Program-made: the position numbers and the translations under genes
Notes under the pieces: model-generated
What the model was told of the DNA's origin: nothing
The model's database searches: none
Seen by the model: only the letters and a program-made list of their open reading frames with translations
Part shown: positions 1 to 12,045 of the stretch, piece by piece
How the letters are laid out: the number at the start of each line of letters is the position of its first letter
Numbering within the stretch: the first letter of the stretch is position 1
Source of the DNA: Cyrtodaria siliqua
Taxonomy: Eukaryota > Mollusca > Bivalvia > Adapedonta > Hiatellidae
Assembly (NCBI GenBank): GCA_037043455.1
Contig: JAWPHD010010302.1
Span: 1-64,000 of the forward strand
DNA: 64,000 nt
Direction of reading: 5' to 3'

Positions 1-933
1 AAACGAAACAAGTAAAACATTTTCTTCAGTCTTTTTAGTCAGGAAATAATACACTCCAATCAACGACTTCTGTTTCAAATATTATTGCTTCAATATTAAT
101 TTTCTATCAATATCTAATCATGTCTCTGAAGAATATGAAAATAAAGTCAGAGAAGTTAAAAATATGAACATAGTTGCAGGGTAGAACAGACTATTTAACT
201 AGCAAGAATGACTGTTAATACCTAAACAAATCCATGATTTTAACAGATTATATATTAAAAATAACTGTTTTCAAGTAATATGTTGCAAAATGTCATACAA
301 TGAAGTGCTTTTGGTGGTTATATTATTTACTAATTTACCAAACAAAAGCAAGATTAAAAATCAAGAAACATTTATATTTATTAAGCCTTAAATTATTTAA
401 TGGATGAAAAGGTTTATGACATAAATAATTATGTAAAAGAACATTTTTAAACATAACAAGATAATAACAGTGTTACCAATGTTCACTGCCTTGATAAATT
501 TGTCTGAAAAGGGGTATTTTGGTAATAATTTCTGTAATAACTTCTGTAATAATTGCTGAATGATCATAAGATTTGCAATATATGTAGAACTTTGAGGCCA
601 CAAGGTTCTTACATGTACTAGGCTAAACAATTTCGAAAAAGGGCAATAACGCCAGAAACACATTTTCGAATCAGAATCATGATGAAATATATTCATCTTC
701 TAACAATTGCAAACAAGCCTACGAAACAAAGTTTGAATCCATACAAACCTAAATAACAAGTTGCGGTGGCAAAGTTCTTATTAGGCTATAAAATGCCTTA
801 GTCCTAAAACAGCCAAAACCTAGGTAGAAATAACAATGACAATGAAATATGATCATCTTCTACTGACGGCAAACAATCCCACAAAATATGAAATGAATCT
901 CTTCAAAACTGAATGACTAGTGATTACAAGTTC
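1..933. other. AT-rich non-coding stretch
   Basis: No gene is supported; the one longer minus-strand frame (397-696) has no recognisable domain. From about 690 the sequence resembles 4430-4615 (both contain runs like GGCAAACAATCC or GGTAAACAATCC, then tgaatc and an AACTGAAT word), so the composite element at 935-4401 appears to be inserted into an older low-copy repeat. Confidence 0.5.
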
Positions 934-1029
934 AACAAGAGCTGTCGGAGAACAGCGCAGCTCGACTATTCGATTTTTCAGAGAAAAATAAATTATATAG
1001 CTAGTACATACCATCAGAAAACAAGGCTA

Positions 1030-2010
1030 AAACAATGTGGGGTGGGGTTCAGGGTGCAACATAGCTATGTGTAAGAACTGACCAAAACTACAGAGAAATA
1101 TGTAAAAAAAAATCAAGTTTTGAGTGGGGGTGGGGGTAGAGGTGGAGGAGAGGTGGGGGTGGGGAAGAGGTGGTGGTGGGGGGAGTGGGGGTGGTGAGGG
1201 CAATATATATGTGTAAGAAGCTATGTAAGAATTCACCAAAACAACAACAAAATATGTAAAAAAAAAAAAAGAGTTTTGAGTGGGGATGGGGGAGGTGGGG
1301 GGGAGGGCAACATATATGCGTAAGAAGCTATGTATGAATTGACCAAAACAACACAGAAATATGTAAAAAAAATAAAATGAAATAAAAATATTCTACTTTC
1401 GAGTGTGTGTTTGTTTTAAACATATTTATTTTACATCGATTGCGAAACAAGTTCTTACAACTTAGATTAATCACTCTCGATGGCTTCCTGGGTAGAACCA
1501 GTACTAAGCAATGTGGATTAATTATCTTGCTCAAGGATAAATAACGTGGCCGCGACGGAGGATCGAACCCACGACCTCTCGATCAGGAGTTCGGCGCTCT
1601 ACCACTGGACCACGCACTCGAGTGTGTGGTGTGGGGGGGGGGGGGGGGGGGGGGGCAGGGGGAGGGAGCAACATGTGTAAGAATTGACAAAAAGAACACA
1701 GAAATATGTAAAAAAAAAAGAAAAAAGTTTCAAGTGAGAGGGTGTGGTGGTTGAGGGGGGGGGGGGGGGGTGAGAGACAGGGGGATGGGCGTGGGGAAGG
1801 GGGCAACATATATATGTAAGAATTGACTAAAACAACACAGAAATATATGTAAAAAAATAATAATTAGAGTTTCAAGTGTTGGGGGGGGGGGGGGGGGGGG
1901 GGGTGAGAGGCTGTGGTGGGTGGGGTGGGATGGGGTGGAGGGGGGCAACATATATGTGTAAGAATCGGCTAAACAACACAGAAATATGTAAAACAAAGTA
2001 AAAAAATAAA
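1030..2010 (+). repeat. Poly-G/poly-A minisatellite
   Basis: Units of roughly 110-150 bp repeat the order: a G-rich tract (GGGGTGGG, runs up to about 22 G), CAACATATATGTGTAAGAA, TTGACCAAAACAACACAGAA, ATATGTAA, an A-run, and TTTCAAGTG. About six units are seen, interrupted by a SINE. Proline-rich open frames on the minus strand are read-throughs of the C-runs. Confidence 0.85.
1410..1618 (-). mobile_element. tRNA-derived SINE with 10-bp target-site duplication
   Basis: On the minus strand the head reads like a tRNA: an A-box-like GTGGTCCAGTGGTAGAG and a B-box-like GTGGGTTCGATCC. A body containing CTTAGTACTGGTTCTACCCA follows, and a tail ending in TTTAAAACAAAC. CGAGTGTGTG is present at 1400-1409 and 1619-1628, flanking it exactly. 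It sits inside the G-rich minisatellite and is therefore younger than that array. Confidence 0.85.
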
Positions 2011-3821
2011 TTAAACAAGAGGTCAATGACCTTGAAGCTCTACTGATAGATTTAGATAGCTAGATCAGCATTCCTGTGAAGTTTCATAAAAATCTGTCAA
2101 GTAGTTTCAGAGGAGTAGTCGCTACAAATTTTTACTATACAAACTCTATGTAAACAAAGATGGCCACTGGCGCCCATGTTTAATGTCGTATCAAAATAAT
2201 TTTCGACAAGGATCAACACCATGTCATACTGATCATTTTAGAAAAAGTCCCATATCAATATCACTTACAGTTTTCAAGAAGTAGTCGCTACACACTTTTT
2301 TTCAAAAATATGTTTATAGCCATGGCGGCCATCTTGAATTTCCGGCCAAACTAAACAATTTCTGGGATCAATTAGACATCAAAAGTAACATTCCTGTGAA
2401 GTTTCATAAAAATTTGTCAAGTAGTTTCAGAGGAGTAGTCGCTACAAGTTTTTACTACATAAATCTATGTAAACAAAGATGGCTGCTAGCAGCCATGTTT
2501 AAAGTCGCATCGAAATAAATTTCGACAAGGATCAACATCATGTCATGCTGATCAATTTAGAAAACGTACCATATCAATATCACATACAGTTTTCAAGAAG
2601 TAGTCGCTACAAATTTATTTATTTTAAATCTATTTTTTGCCGTGGTGGCCATCTTGAATTCTGGACAGCCTGACATTTTTCTAGGATCAACTAGACATCA
2701 AGAGCAACATTCCTGTGAAGTTTCATGAACATCCGTCAAGTAGTTTCAGAGAAGTAGCCACTACAAGTTTTACTATATAACTCTATATAAACAAAGATGG
2801 CCACTGGCATCCATTTTTAACGTCGAATCAAAATTATGTTCGACTAGGATCAACATCATGTCATGCTGATCATTTTAGAAAAAGTCCCATATCAATATCA
2901 CTTATAGTTTTCAAGAAGTAGTCGCTACAAACTTGTTTTTGAAAATCAATTTTTAGCCGTGGCGGCCATCTTGAATTTCCGGCCGATCTGAAGTTTTGCT
3001 AGGATCAATTAGACATCAAGAGCAACATTCCTGTGAAGTTTCATGAAAATCTGTAAAGTAGTTTCAGAGGAGTAGTCGCTACAAGTTTTCATTATATAAC
3101 TCTATATAAACAAAGATGGCCGCTGGCAGCCATGTTTAACGTCGAATCAAACTAATGTTCGACTCGAATAACCAGCATGTCATGCTGATCATTTTAGAAA
3201 AAGTCCCATATCAATATCACTTATAGTTTTCAAGAAGTAGTCGCTACAAACTTATTTTTTTAAATCTATTTTTAGCTAGGGCGGCCATCTTGAATTTCCG
3301 GCAGATCTGAAATTTTGCTAGGATCAATTAGACATCAAGAGCAACATTCCTGTAAAGTTTCATGAAAATCCGTCAAGTAGTTTCAGAGGAGTAGTTGCTA
3401 CAAGTTTTTACTATACAACGCTATGTAAACAAAGATGGCCGCTGGCACCCATGTTTAACGTCGAATCAAAACGAATTTTGACAAGCACCAACAGCATGTC
3501 ATGCTGATCATTTAAGAAGAAGTCCCATATCAATATCACTTATAGTTTTCAAGAAGTAGTCGCTACAAACTTGTATTTTAAAACTCTATTTTTATTTTTG
3601 GTGGCCATCTTGGATTTCACATCAACATGAATTTCTGCTAGGATCAACTAGACTTTATGGGCAACATTTCTGTAAAGTTTCATGAATATCCATCAGTAGT
3701 TTCAGAGGAGTAGTCGCTACAAATAAAAGTTTACGGACAGACAGACAGACAGACGGACAGACGGACGACGGATGCCGCACCACGGCATAAGCTCTGCTGA
3801 TCTCTGATCAGTCGAGCTAAA
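2011..3821 (+). mobile_element. Family A element, complete
   Basis: It begins AACAAGAGGTCAATGACC and AGCTCTACTGAT, holds about five to six units of about 290 bp, and ends in a (GACA)n/(GACG)n tract, CGCACCACGGCATAAG and the hairpin AGCTCTGCTGATC...GATCAGTCGAGCT followed by AAAAA. Each unit carries GAAGTTTCATGAAAATC, AGTAGTCGCTACAA and AAAGATGGCC. No coding frame survives between units. It lies inside the family B element. Confidence 0.8.
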
Positions 3822-4401
3822 AAGGGTGTGGAATGGGGTGGGGGGGGAGCTGCGGTGGGGGAGGAGGGAGCCCATGCCAATATGAGTGAAGTAAGATGCA
3901 TAATGCTATAAGAAATCCAAACCAAATTTATAGATATATACATGCTTACATGCAAACCTAGATCTGCCTTTATTGCACATTTTATGGCCCATCACAATTT
4001 GGGTTCGGTGGGAGCCAGAATTTGCAGAAGACAAAATTACTTACCCAACCTTTTACAACATACTATAAGGTAACCAATTCCAAAATTTAGTTCAGCTAGG
4101 ACAAGAAATGCAAGAGATATAGACCTGTCAACACAGCTTACACGCACAATTTGATGTGAAACAGACACATTTTAAGAATTTGGGTTCCATGGGAGCCCAG
4201 GGGTTACAGGAACCAAAATTACTTAAGCAGCCCTTAAGATAATGCTATAAGGAAGCCCATGGCCAAATTTGGTTGTGCTAGGATAAGAAATGTAAGAGAT
4301 ATAGACTTGTAAACACAGCTTACACGCAAACCTTGATGTGGGACGCCGACTCCGGGGTGATTACATAAGCTCTCTTATTCTTCGAATAGTCGAGCTAAAA
4401 A

Positions 4402-4618
4402 GGGTCATACATGCAGTAAAAATTGTCAAATCAGTTTGACAAATAAACATGATCATTTTCACATGATGGTAAACAATCCTACTAAATATTAATTGAATCA
4501 TAGCAAAAGTGACAGACAAGCTGCAACCACAAAGTTCTAATTAAGCCATAAAAACAATCCTACAAACTACGAGTTGAATTCATCCCTTAAAAACTGAATC
4601 ATTAGTTGTGTCCACAAG
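4402..4618. other. Non-coding, low-copy repeat remnant
   Basis: Resembles 690-930, the other side of the family B insertion. No gene. Confidence 0.4.
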
Positions 4619-5284
4619 CAAGGGTGTATAATTATTTAAAAACCCACTCGCCCTGTGGGACTAGCAGTTGGAAAACGCACACACACTAATTCTGTACTCG
4701 CCCTTCAATAATGCAGATAAAATGATATCTTTTGGTCTCATATACCATTTATTTTTAATATTTATCAAAAAAAACTATTAACAATAAACTAAAATGAATA
4801 TTTTTGAACTTTTTACCAAGTGAAACAGTGCTTGTTATGGTGTATGATATTGACAGTCTTTATTCTAAAGTAAACTCACTTTTGTGCCAAGGTTTGGCAG
4901 TGAGACATAGTAGTTACTAAATCTACAATGTCTTTCTGTTTTGAAACAAATCAAACCGGTGTTATGGGAAACATCAACCTAAAACAAACTGATTTGCGGT
5001 GAAGTGTGCAAAAACTACCATTTTTTTCAACTGGGAGAAATATTGCAAAACAGTCCGCATGTAGCCTAGCAACTTAGAAACTATTTTGTGATATGATATG
5101 AAAATAATGTTTCTAGTTTCACTTTATTTCACTACGTTACTTTCATGACAAAATCGTGATTGTTTTATTTTTTCTACTGCCTAAAGTCACTCGCAGGTCA
5201 GACTAGTACATACGGGTTCTTACTCGCCCGAGAAGAAATTCTACTTGCCAATGTGGGCGGGCGAGTGGATTTTTTTCACCCCTG
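4619..5284. mobile_element. hAT-like MITE (666 bp)
   Basis: The left end is CAAGGGTG...ACCCACTCGCCC; the right end, reverse-complemented, is CAGGGGTGAAAAAAATCC then ACTCGCCCGCCC. The imperfect inverted ends and CAGGG-like tips suggest a non-autonomous hAT element. Flanks CCACAAG and CCACAAT may be an imperfect 8-bp duplication. No transposase is encoded. Confidence 0.6.
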
Positions 5285-5531
5285 CCACAATAAAAGTGTG
5301 ACGGACTAACAAACAATCATTATTTTTATGTTCCTCCAATTTTCTTCAAAATGTGGGGGACAATAGAACAGATTACTTACAGACTTGACAATTATATTAG
5401 ATCATTGACTTGTTACATCTAAGTGATCTGGTTGTCCACACTAGTAGTACATAATTATATACTTGTACAGCGAAAAGTTTGTGAACAATTTTTTAATTAC
5501 CATTTACTATTCCTAATTGTTTTCTTTAATT
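5285..5531. other. Non-coding AT-rich stretch
   Basis: No gene or clear repeat recognised. Confidence 0.5.
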
Positions 5532-5805
5532 TAACAAATAACTCCATATATTTACAGAACAAATAATTCCATATATAATTCCATATATTTACAGAACAAA
5601 TAATTCCATATATAATTCCATATATTAACAGAACAAATAATTCCATATATTTACAGAACAAATAATTCCATATATTTACAGAACAAATAATTCCTTATAT
5701 AATTCCATACATTTACAGAACAAATAATTCCATATATTTACAGAACAAAAAAACAAATAATTCCACATATTTACAGAACAAATAATTCCATATATTTACA
5801 GAACA
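5532..5805 (+). repeat. Minisatellite, unit about 26 bp
   Basis: Repeats of CAGAACAAATAATTCCATAT plus ATTTAC, with shortened variants lacking the middle; about ten copies. Confidence 0.9.
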
Positions 5806-6264
5806 CATCAGTCGCCTATAAAATTTATTTTTGAAGTAATTTGGGTGAAATTCACTTAAATATTCAGCCAACACATGCTGGTTTAAGTGCTGTAAAAACC
5901 ATACAAGACATAGATTTTTTTTATGATCAAAATCGCCCTAATGAAATACCTTTTAAAGGAACTGACGTGTTTTTCATAATTTCATGACAGTAACAATACA
6001 GCATTGTTTTGTTTATAAGGTAACTGCACTATCAGACATCGGTATCACACAATGAATAAACTTCTTCATCTATTTCTCAGCCCAGTTCACAGGTGCAGGA
6101 ACAATCCAGTTTTAGTTGATATCTAACTTTTTTATCAATGAAACCAGATATATGCAGGGCTTACAGAGGGGTCTCCTTATGTACCGACATGAACTCTGAT
6201 GCACTGAAATAAACAATTATTCAAACATGTCCATGAAAATATTCATACAAGTGTGAATATTTTA
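5806..6264. other. Non-coding stretch
   Basis: No gene, domain or repeat is recognised here. Confidence 0.5.
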
Positions 6265-8600
6265 AACAAGAGCTGTCGGAGAACTGCGCAGCTCGACTAT
6301 TCCATTTTTCAGAGAAAAATACATATATAGTTAGTATATACCATCAGAAAACAAGGCTACAACAATGTGGGGTGGGGTTGGGGGCACAACATAACTATGT
6401 GTAAGAATTGACCAAAACTACACAGAAATATGTAAACAAAAAAATCAAAAAAAATCGAGTATTGAGTGAGGTGCGGGGTGGAGGTGGGGGAGAGGCGGGG
6501 GTGGATGGTGGGGGGAGTGGGGGTGGTAAGGGCAAAATATATGTGTAAGAAGCTATGTAAGAATTCACCAAAACAACACAAAAGTACGTAAAAAAAAACA
6601 AGAGGTCAATGACCTTGAAGCTCTACTGATAGATTTTGATAGCTAGGTCAGCATTCCCGTGAAGTTTCATAAAATCTGTCAAGTAGTTTCAGAGGAGTAG
6701 TCGCTACAAGTTGAAGTTTTTACTATATAACTCTAGGTAAACAAAGATGGCCACTGGCAACCATGTTTAATGTCGAATCAAAATAATTTTCGACAAGGAT
6801 CAACATCATGTCATGCTGATCATTTTAGAAAAAGTCCCATATCAATATCACTTATAGTTTTCAAGAAGTAGTCGCTACAAACTTATTTTTTAAAAATCTA
6901 TTTTTAGCTGTGGCGGCCATCATGAATTTCCGGCTGATCTGAAATTTTGCTAGGATCAATAAGACATCCAGAGCAACATTCCTGTTAAGTTTCATGAAAA
7001 TCTGCCAAGTAGTTTCGGAGGAGTAGTTGCTAAAAGTTTTTACTATATAACTCTATGTAAACAAACATGGGGGTGCGGGGGGACGGGGCAACATATATGT
7101 GTAAAAATTGACTAAAACAACACAGAAGTATGTAAAAAAAAAAAAAAATGTTTCAAGTGGGGGGGGGGGGGGGGTGAGAGGCGGGGGGGTGGGGGAGAGG
7201 GGGAAACATATATGTGTAAGAATTGACCAAAACAACACAGAAATATGTAAAAAAAAAAAAAAAAAATTTAAATACAAATATTTTAAGTGGGGGGGGGGGG
7301 GGGGGGGGTTTGGGAGTGGAGGGGGGAAGTGGGGTGGTTTTGGAGTGAGGGGCAACATGTTTAAGAATTGACAAAAGCAACACATAAATATGTAAAAAAA
7401 AAAAAAAAAAAAGAGTTTCAAGTGGGGTTGGGAGATGGGGAGCGGGGTTGAGAGACGGTAGTGGGTTGTGGGGGGGGGGGGGGGGGGGGGGGGGGGTTGA
7501 AGGGGGCAACATATATATGTAAAAATTGACTAAAACAACACAGAAATATGTTTAAAAAAAAGAAAATAGTTTCAAGAGGGGGTGGGGGGTGGGGGTCAGA
7601 GGCGGGAGTGGGTTGGAGGGGGCAACATATATGTGTAAAAATTGACTAAAACAACACAGAAATATGTAAAAAAAAAAAAGAAAAAGGTTTCAAGTCGGGT
7701 TGGGGGGGGGGGGGGGGGGGTGGATGGGGGTGGATGGGGGGGAGAGGCGGGGGGGGGGGGGGACAGAAAGCAACATATAGGTGTAAGAATTGACTAAAAC
7801 AACACAGAAATATGTAAAAAACAAAGTTAACAGAAACAAAACAAAAATATGGAGTGGGGTGGGAGTGGGGGCGGGGGTGGGGAGGAGGGAGCCCATGACC
7901 CAATATGGATGAAGTATGATTAAGATGCATAATTCTATAAGAAATCCCAAACCAACGAACCTAGATCTGCCTTTATTGCACATTTTATGGGCCATCACAA
8001 TTTGGGTTCCATGGGAGCCCAGAATTTGCAGAAGACAAAATTACTTATCCAACCCTAACATACTATAAGGAAACCAATTCCAAAATTAAGTTCAGGTAGG
8101 ACAAAAAATGTAAGAGATATAGACCTGTAAACACAGCTTACACGCAAAATCTGATGTGAAACAGACACATTTTAAGGGCTATCAGAATTTGGGTTCCATG
8201 GGAGCCCAGGGGTTACAGAAACCAAAATTACTTAAGCAGCGCTTAAGATAATGCTATAAGGAAGCTCATGACCTAATTTGGTTGTGCTAGGATAAGAAAT
8301 GTAAGAGATATAGACTTGTAAACACAGCTTACACGCAAAATTTGATGTGAAATGAGACACATTTTAAGGGCTATCATAATTTGGGTTCCATACTAAAGTT
8401 ATAGCCTGGGAACCATTTTTCATTTCTGAGTAACAGCGACCTTGACATTGACCCCAGTGACCTAAAATGCAATCGAAAGTTTCCTTTCCATATAATCTAC
8501 ATACACACCTAGTTTCGTTTCATTATTTCATTTTTACTCTATGCCTTTGGAGGCATAGGGATGGATGTGACAGATATGTCTTCAGCAAGTAGAGCTAAAA
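6265..8600 (+). mobile_element. Family B composite element, second copy
   Basis: Same 5' end as the copy at 935 (AACAAGAGCTGTCGG, then CTCGACTATTC at 6292-6302), the same G-rich minisatellite (6357-6597, 7066-7870) and the same tail (7850-8400). A truncated family A piece (6598-7065) is nested. The proper 3' hairpin is not found; the sequence runs into family J material with a different hairpin (CTATGCCTTTGGAGGCATAG) near 8540. Confidence 0.65.
7066..7870 (+). repeat. Poly-G/poly-A minisatellite, second locus
   Basis: Same unit as at 1030-2010, about six more copies, with homopolymer runs of up to about 27 G (7470-7496) and about 20 A. Such runs are prone to assembly and sequencing error. 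Confidence 0.88.
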
Positions 8601-9345
8601 CAGAGCAATATTTTTTAGTTTCAAAATTAAAGGTAAAATAATTCATGAATAAAAGCCGGCTATGCATTTTTCATGATCAGGTCATTGTGACATTAACCTT
8701 TTTCAGATTTGGGTCATTGTCAGGTCAATGTGATCTTGATGACCTACTGACCTTTCCTTTTGACCTACTGATTCCAAAATAATAGAGCTCCTCGTCTTAC
8801 CAAGGGCAATGCACCTATGAAGTTTCATAAGTGTATGGCTATATTTACGGAGTTATCACGCATAATGCATAGTTCCATACAAGGCTATATTTACGGAGTT
8901 ATCACGCATAATGCATAGTTCCATACAAGGTCATGGTGATCTTGACCTTTGACCTAGTGACCCCAAAAAGCAATGGGGTTTGTCTTCTGACCAAAGGCAT
9001 TGTACCTATAAAGTTTCATAAGGATGGTTGTTATACTTTCGATGTTATCACATGGAACACATATTACCACATCAAGGCCATGATGACCGTATTGAATTTT
9101 GACCTACTGACTCACTAATGACAATGTACTTATGCAGTTTCATGAGGGTGGGTGTTATGCTTTTAGCTAAGATATCGCCCAATATGCATATTTCCATAAG
9201 TGGTCATGGTGACCTTGACCTTTGACCTACTGACCTCAAAAACAATAGGATTTCACCTTTCACCAAACGCAAGATAACTATGAAGTTTCATGAGGGTGAG
9301 TGTTATGCTGTGGAAGTTATCGCATCATGGAATAGTTATTTCCAT
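8400..9345 (+). repeat. Family J tandem array
   Basis: Units of roughly 140-180 bp contain GGTGACCTTGACCTTTGACC, a TGAAGTTTCATGAGGGT word and a TTATCGC word. The array resumes at 9670-9835 after an insertion. Confidence 0.75.
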
Positions 9346-9349
9346 ATGA

Positions 9350-9668
9350 GAATAGTATAAAGTCGAACAGGAAATGCACCTTTCACAGAACACAGTAAAC
9401 CCAAAAACATGCAAAGGACAAACAAGGACAAACATGAATGGCAATGTTAACAAAGAATAAAGGCATATGACGTCACAAGCACAAAAAGGGTTGACAATAG
9501 GGCTACCGCCTTGAACGGTCAGTGGCAAAAAAAGGCCGCTGGGGGTTTAAACCAGGTTCTAGGGTGCACCAAACCTCACAATTACCCTACTGTCATCCCA
9601 ATAAAACAGGATAGTGTAAATAAAGAAATCCCGCCATGAACTATTCTCTAACCAACAAGGCAGCATTA
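9350..9668. repeat. Interspersed repeat P, copy 1
   Basis: Shares AAAAAGGGTTGACAATAGGG, CTACCGCCTTG and GGGGGTTTAAACCAG with 36505-36810, in the same order through AACCAACAAGGCAGCAT. It interrupts family J. Class unknown. Confidence 0.75.
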
Positions 9669-9908
9669 ATGAGGTCATGGCGACCTTGACCTTTGACTGA
9701 CAGACCCCAATAACAATATGGTTCCATCTCTAACCCATGACAATGTACAAATGAAGTTTAATGAGGGTCTGCATTATGGTTTCGAAGTTATCTTGAAACA
9801 TTCGTCAATGTATATGGATGGACAGACGCTAGAACAAGCGGATGGGCAATCCCATAACAGAATACATGTCATCTTTTAAACAGACCTATAAAAATAAAGG
9901 TATATATA
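9669..9908 (+). repeat. Family J array, continuation
   Basis: One more unit (GGCGACCTTGACCTTTGAC, AAGTTTAATGAGGGT) and a decayed GGATGGACAGACG end. Confidence 0.65.
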
Positions 9909-10451
9909 CTGAACAAAATAAGTTTAGCACTTTTTAGGGACATAGATTTAACACATGAACATTGATATAATTGTTTGAAGCTTTTAGAAATGCTAAAAGA
10001 TAAAGACGTAATTTTAATTTTAATTTTTTTTTTATTATTTTCTAAGTGAAGTATCAGAATTACCTCCCATATAATCAAAAAACACTTATTTTGCTATACA
10101 AACAAATTTAATGTTTGGCATTGACAAGGATTGCTTGTTCTGTCAGTTTAAAAACCGCTAAAATATGTTCAAAGAACACTGTTATTCTTAAACAAAAACA
10201 TTCGAAATTTCATAATTTTAAACTTACCTCCCTTTTTATTGAAATGAGAACGCTTTTCAAAAACCTATAAAAGTATATTTTGAACAAATTTGCTGTATTT
10301 TTATCAACCACTTTGTTTACAAATGACTTAGGAGCATTAACTGTCATATATATCTATGTCACTTTATTATTATTGACCCAAAACATGCACGGCTTTATAT
10401 CTCATCTATGGAAATGACATGCATTTTAAGTGCTAAATTTAGTTTGTTCAG
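9909..10451. mobile_element. TA-flanked MITE (543 bp)
   Basis: Ends are inverted: CTGAACAAAATAAGTTTAGC at the left, and the complement of the right end reads CTGAACAAACTAAATTTAGC. Both sides abut TA, the target duplicated by Tc1/mariner-type elements. No transposase frame. A related copy lies at 25032-25557. Confidence 0.8.
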
Positions 10452-10512
10452 TAGTTATTTGCTCTTTACAGAAATTGTATTCAGCAATGAAACTCGATTA
10501 CCGTAAGTGTCC

Positions 10513-10518
10513 TTTAAT
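10513..10518 (-). terminator. Possible poly(A) signal of the macro-domain gene
   Basis: ATTAAA on the minus strand, 39 bp after the stop codon. It is the common variant of AATAAA. The 3' UTR would be very short, so a more distal signal remains possible. Confidence 0.35.
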
Positions 10519-10556
10519 AAATGTTATCGTATTTATATCTTTAAAAGCTTGATTGA

Positions 10557-10756
10557 TTACCTCTTCTCTTCTTTGATCTGTTTATCTAGTTCATCAATAA
10601 AGGCCTTGACTGCCGCCAAATCTGTGCTAAGAAACTCAACATAGTTGAGCATTTCCGGAGGACTAAGAAGCCAATTTCTGTCTTTGAAGTATTTCAATAT
10701 CCCGGTTATCATACCTCTACAGCATCTTTCTAGTGGAGTTAAATAACCTGTCTCAT
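10557..10756 (-). CDS. Macro protein last exon G (end of macro domain 3, stop)
   Basis: This 200-bp exon starts at acceptor TTTGTTGCAG in phase 1, giving GNG-N-ETGYLTPLERCCRG: the glycine loop and the helix after it. It continues with a strand/helix pair LNYVEFLSTDLAAVKAFIDELDKQ and stops at TAA after KQIKEEKR. A splice donor is possible overlapping the stop (AGAG|GTAATC), in which case the gene would continue below 10.5 kb, but I see no further coding exon there. An ATTAAA 39 bp downstream supports termination here. Confidence 0.85.
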
Positions 10757-11244
10757 CTGCAACAAATACATTAGAAATAATTATCACTTGATACACTCAT
10801 AAATCAAATGGTCATATTTCTTTAATTTTCTTATCTGATTAACTAAACAAAAGGCAATTTACTGTACTTTGTTAAATGTAAAATTAATAAACAAGCAATT
10901 AACCGTATTTCCTAACCAAATACATACTTAGATTATTTTTTAGGCTACAGAGCGTACAAAGTCCTGTCTACGATGGTTACTATATACATGTATAAACTTT
11001 TCAATTAGTGTATAAAAAGTATGCGACCCATTAGACCCTATGACCAATATATTTCATATAGATTATTGGACTAGGCTGTCTGGAAATCATGGTACACCAG
11101 TGCTTGGTTTAAGTCGCTATGCATTTATCATGTATGTAGTAACATGTTTATAAAGTAAGGGGTATGCCACAAGTTCAAGGGTTTTATTTTATTGAAGTAG
11201 TTGAATAAGCTAAAACGTTAAACTGAAACATTATTAAAACTTAC
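10757..11244 (-). other. Intron F-G (488 bp)
   Basis: The shortest intron of the macro gene. No repeat or other signal is seen in it. Confidence 0.7.
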
Positions 11245-12045
11245 TACCATTTCCTATCAATGGTATTGCCAATGTTGTGCATTCATTTTTTGAAGCTTCA
11301 CCCAGAATTGTCATCATTGTAGTGGCTATTTTGCTTTCAAATTCCTTTGGTTTCTTTGAGTATGCCAAGCCCCAGCGTGGAGCTATAGTATGCACTACAT
11401 ATTTGCAGGTCAACTGACTATTTCCTTCCACCCTTGTTGAAACAACTCTTTGCTGAGAAGCGATTTCTTTACTGAGAAGCGATAACCTGTGATGATCCTG
11501 ACTGTACTGAGTACCACCAAGGTATAAAAGCATTTTTGCTACTGCTCCTTTACCTTGGAATTTCTCATCTTCAATGCTTACGACTGCATCTACATATGAA
11601 GCTGATACATCCCCTCGAGCTGCTGCAATCTTCACCTGGCTTTTTCCAACTCTCAGCTCCCATAAGAAGTTTCCTCCTGGAACACATCCCTCATTTAAGA
11701 AATTGGTTCTTGTCATTTTAACATGAACTGTTTTATCATGCTTGCTACTCTCAGTACTTAGCGTGCTGGGTAAGCTTTGATATTGGTCTCCTTTACCACT
11801 TGGAATGTCTCCAGTCTCTAGTTCATAATTTCCTGATCTTGCCATCAAAATCCTTTCATCTCTATCATAATTTTCCACCCATGACTGCATAAACTTGTTT
11901 GTAAATTCTTTATTTACGGCTTCGATACACTTCTCTTGCTTATCCACAAAATGAATCTCTTGCAAATACTTCTTGGACTTTCCAAATGTCTTTAAGGCTC
12001 TGAAATACTGCTGTGCACATATAGCGATATCAAACTTTGACTGGC
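11245..12045 (-). CDS. Macro protein exon F (end of macro domain 2, first half of macro domain 3)
   Basis: This 801-bp exon runs from acceptor TTATTTCAG to donor GGTA|GTAAGT, phase 1 at both sides. Residues 606-656 complete macro domain 2: the helix QSKFDIAICAQQYFRALKTF followed by the strand YLQEIHFVD. After a linker, macro domain 3 begins near residue 742 with VKIAAARGDVSASYVDAVV. The family NAAN is replaced by SIED (761-764), and the GGGV loop reads GKGAV. The domain continues through CKYVVHTIAPRW (817-829 region), a good match to the family YVIHTVGPxW strand, and ends in TLAIPLIGNG. There is no in-frame Met near the exon start; the acceptor, not a start codon, defines the 5' edge. Confidence 0.9.

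Larger units (their letters stand above)
935..4401 (+). mobile_element. Family B composite element, complete ends
   Basis: The 5' end AACAAGAGCTGTCGG is followed by CTCGACTATTCG (961-972); the 3' end carries CGAATAGTCGAG (4383-4394), its exact 12-nt reverse complement, in a hairpin that starts AGCTCTCTTATTC and ends GAGCTAAAAA. Inside are a G-rich minisatellite with a SINE, a complete family A element, and a unique tail (3830-4340) that recurs at 7850-8400 and 38850-39220. No coding capacity. Most likely a non-autonomous Helitron-like element with nested insertions. Confidence 0.7.

Noticed and set aside
1541..1618. A tRNA gene on the minus strand
   Set aside because: The acceptor and anticodon stems do not pair properly, and it is the head of a SINE with target-site duplications.
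1027..2026. Long proline-rich frames on the minus strand
   Set aside because: They are translations of C-runs and A/T cores of the G-rich minisatellite; same at 6357-7930.
1..10556. A PARP catalytic domain downstream of exon G
   Set aside because: No frame with the expected motifs was found; the region is repeats.
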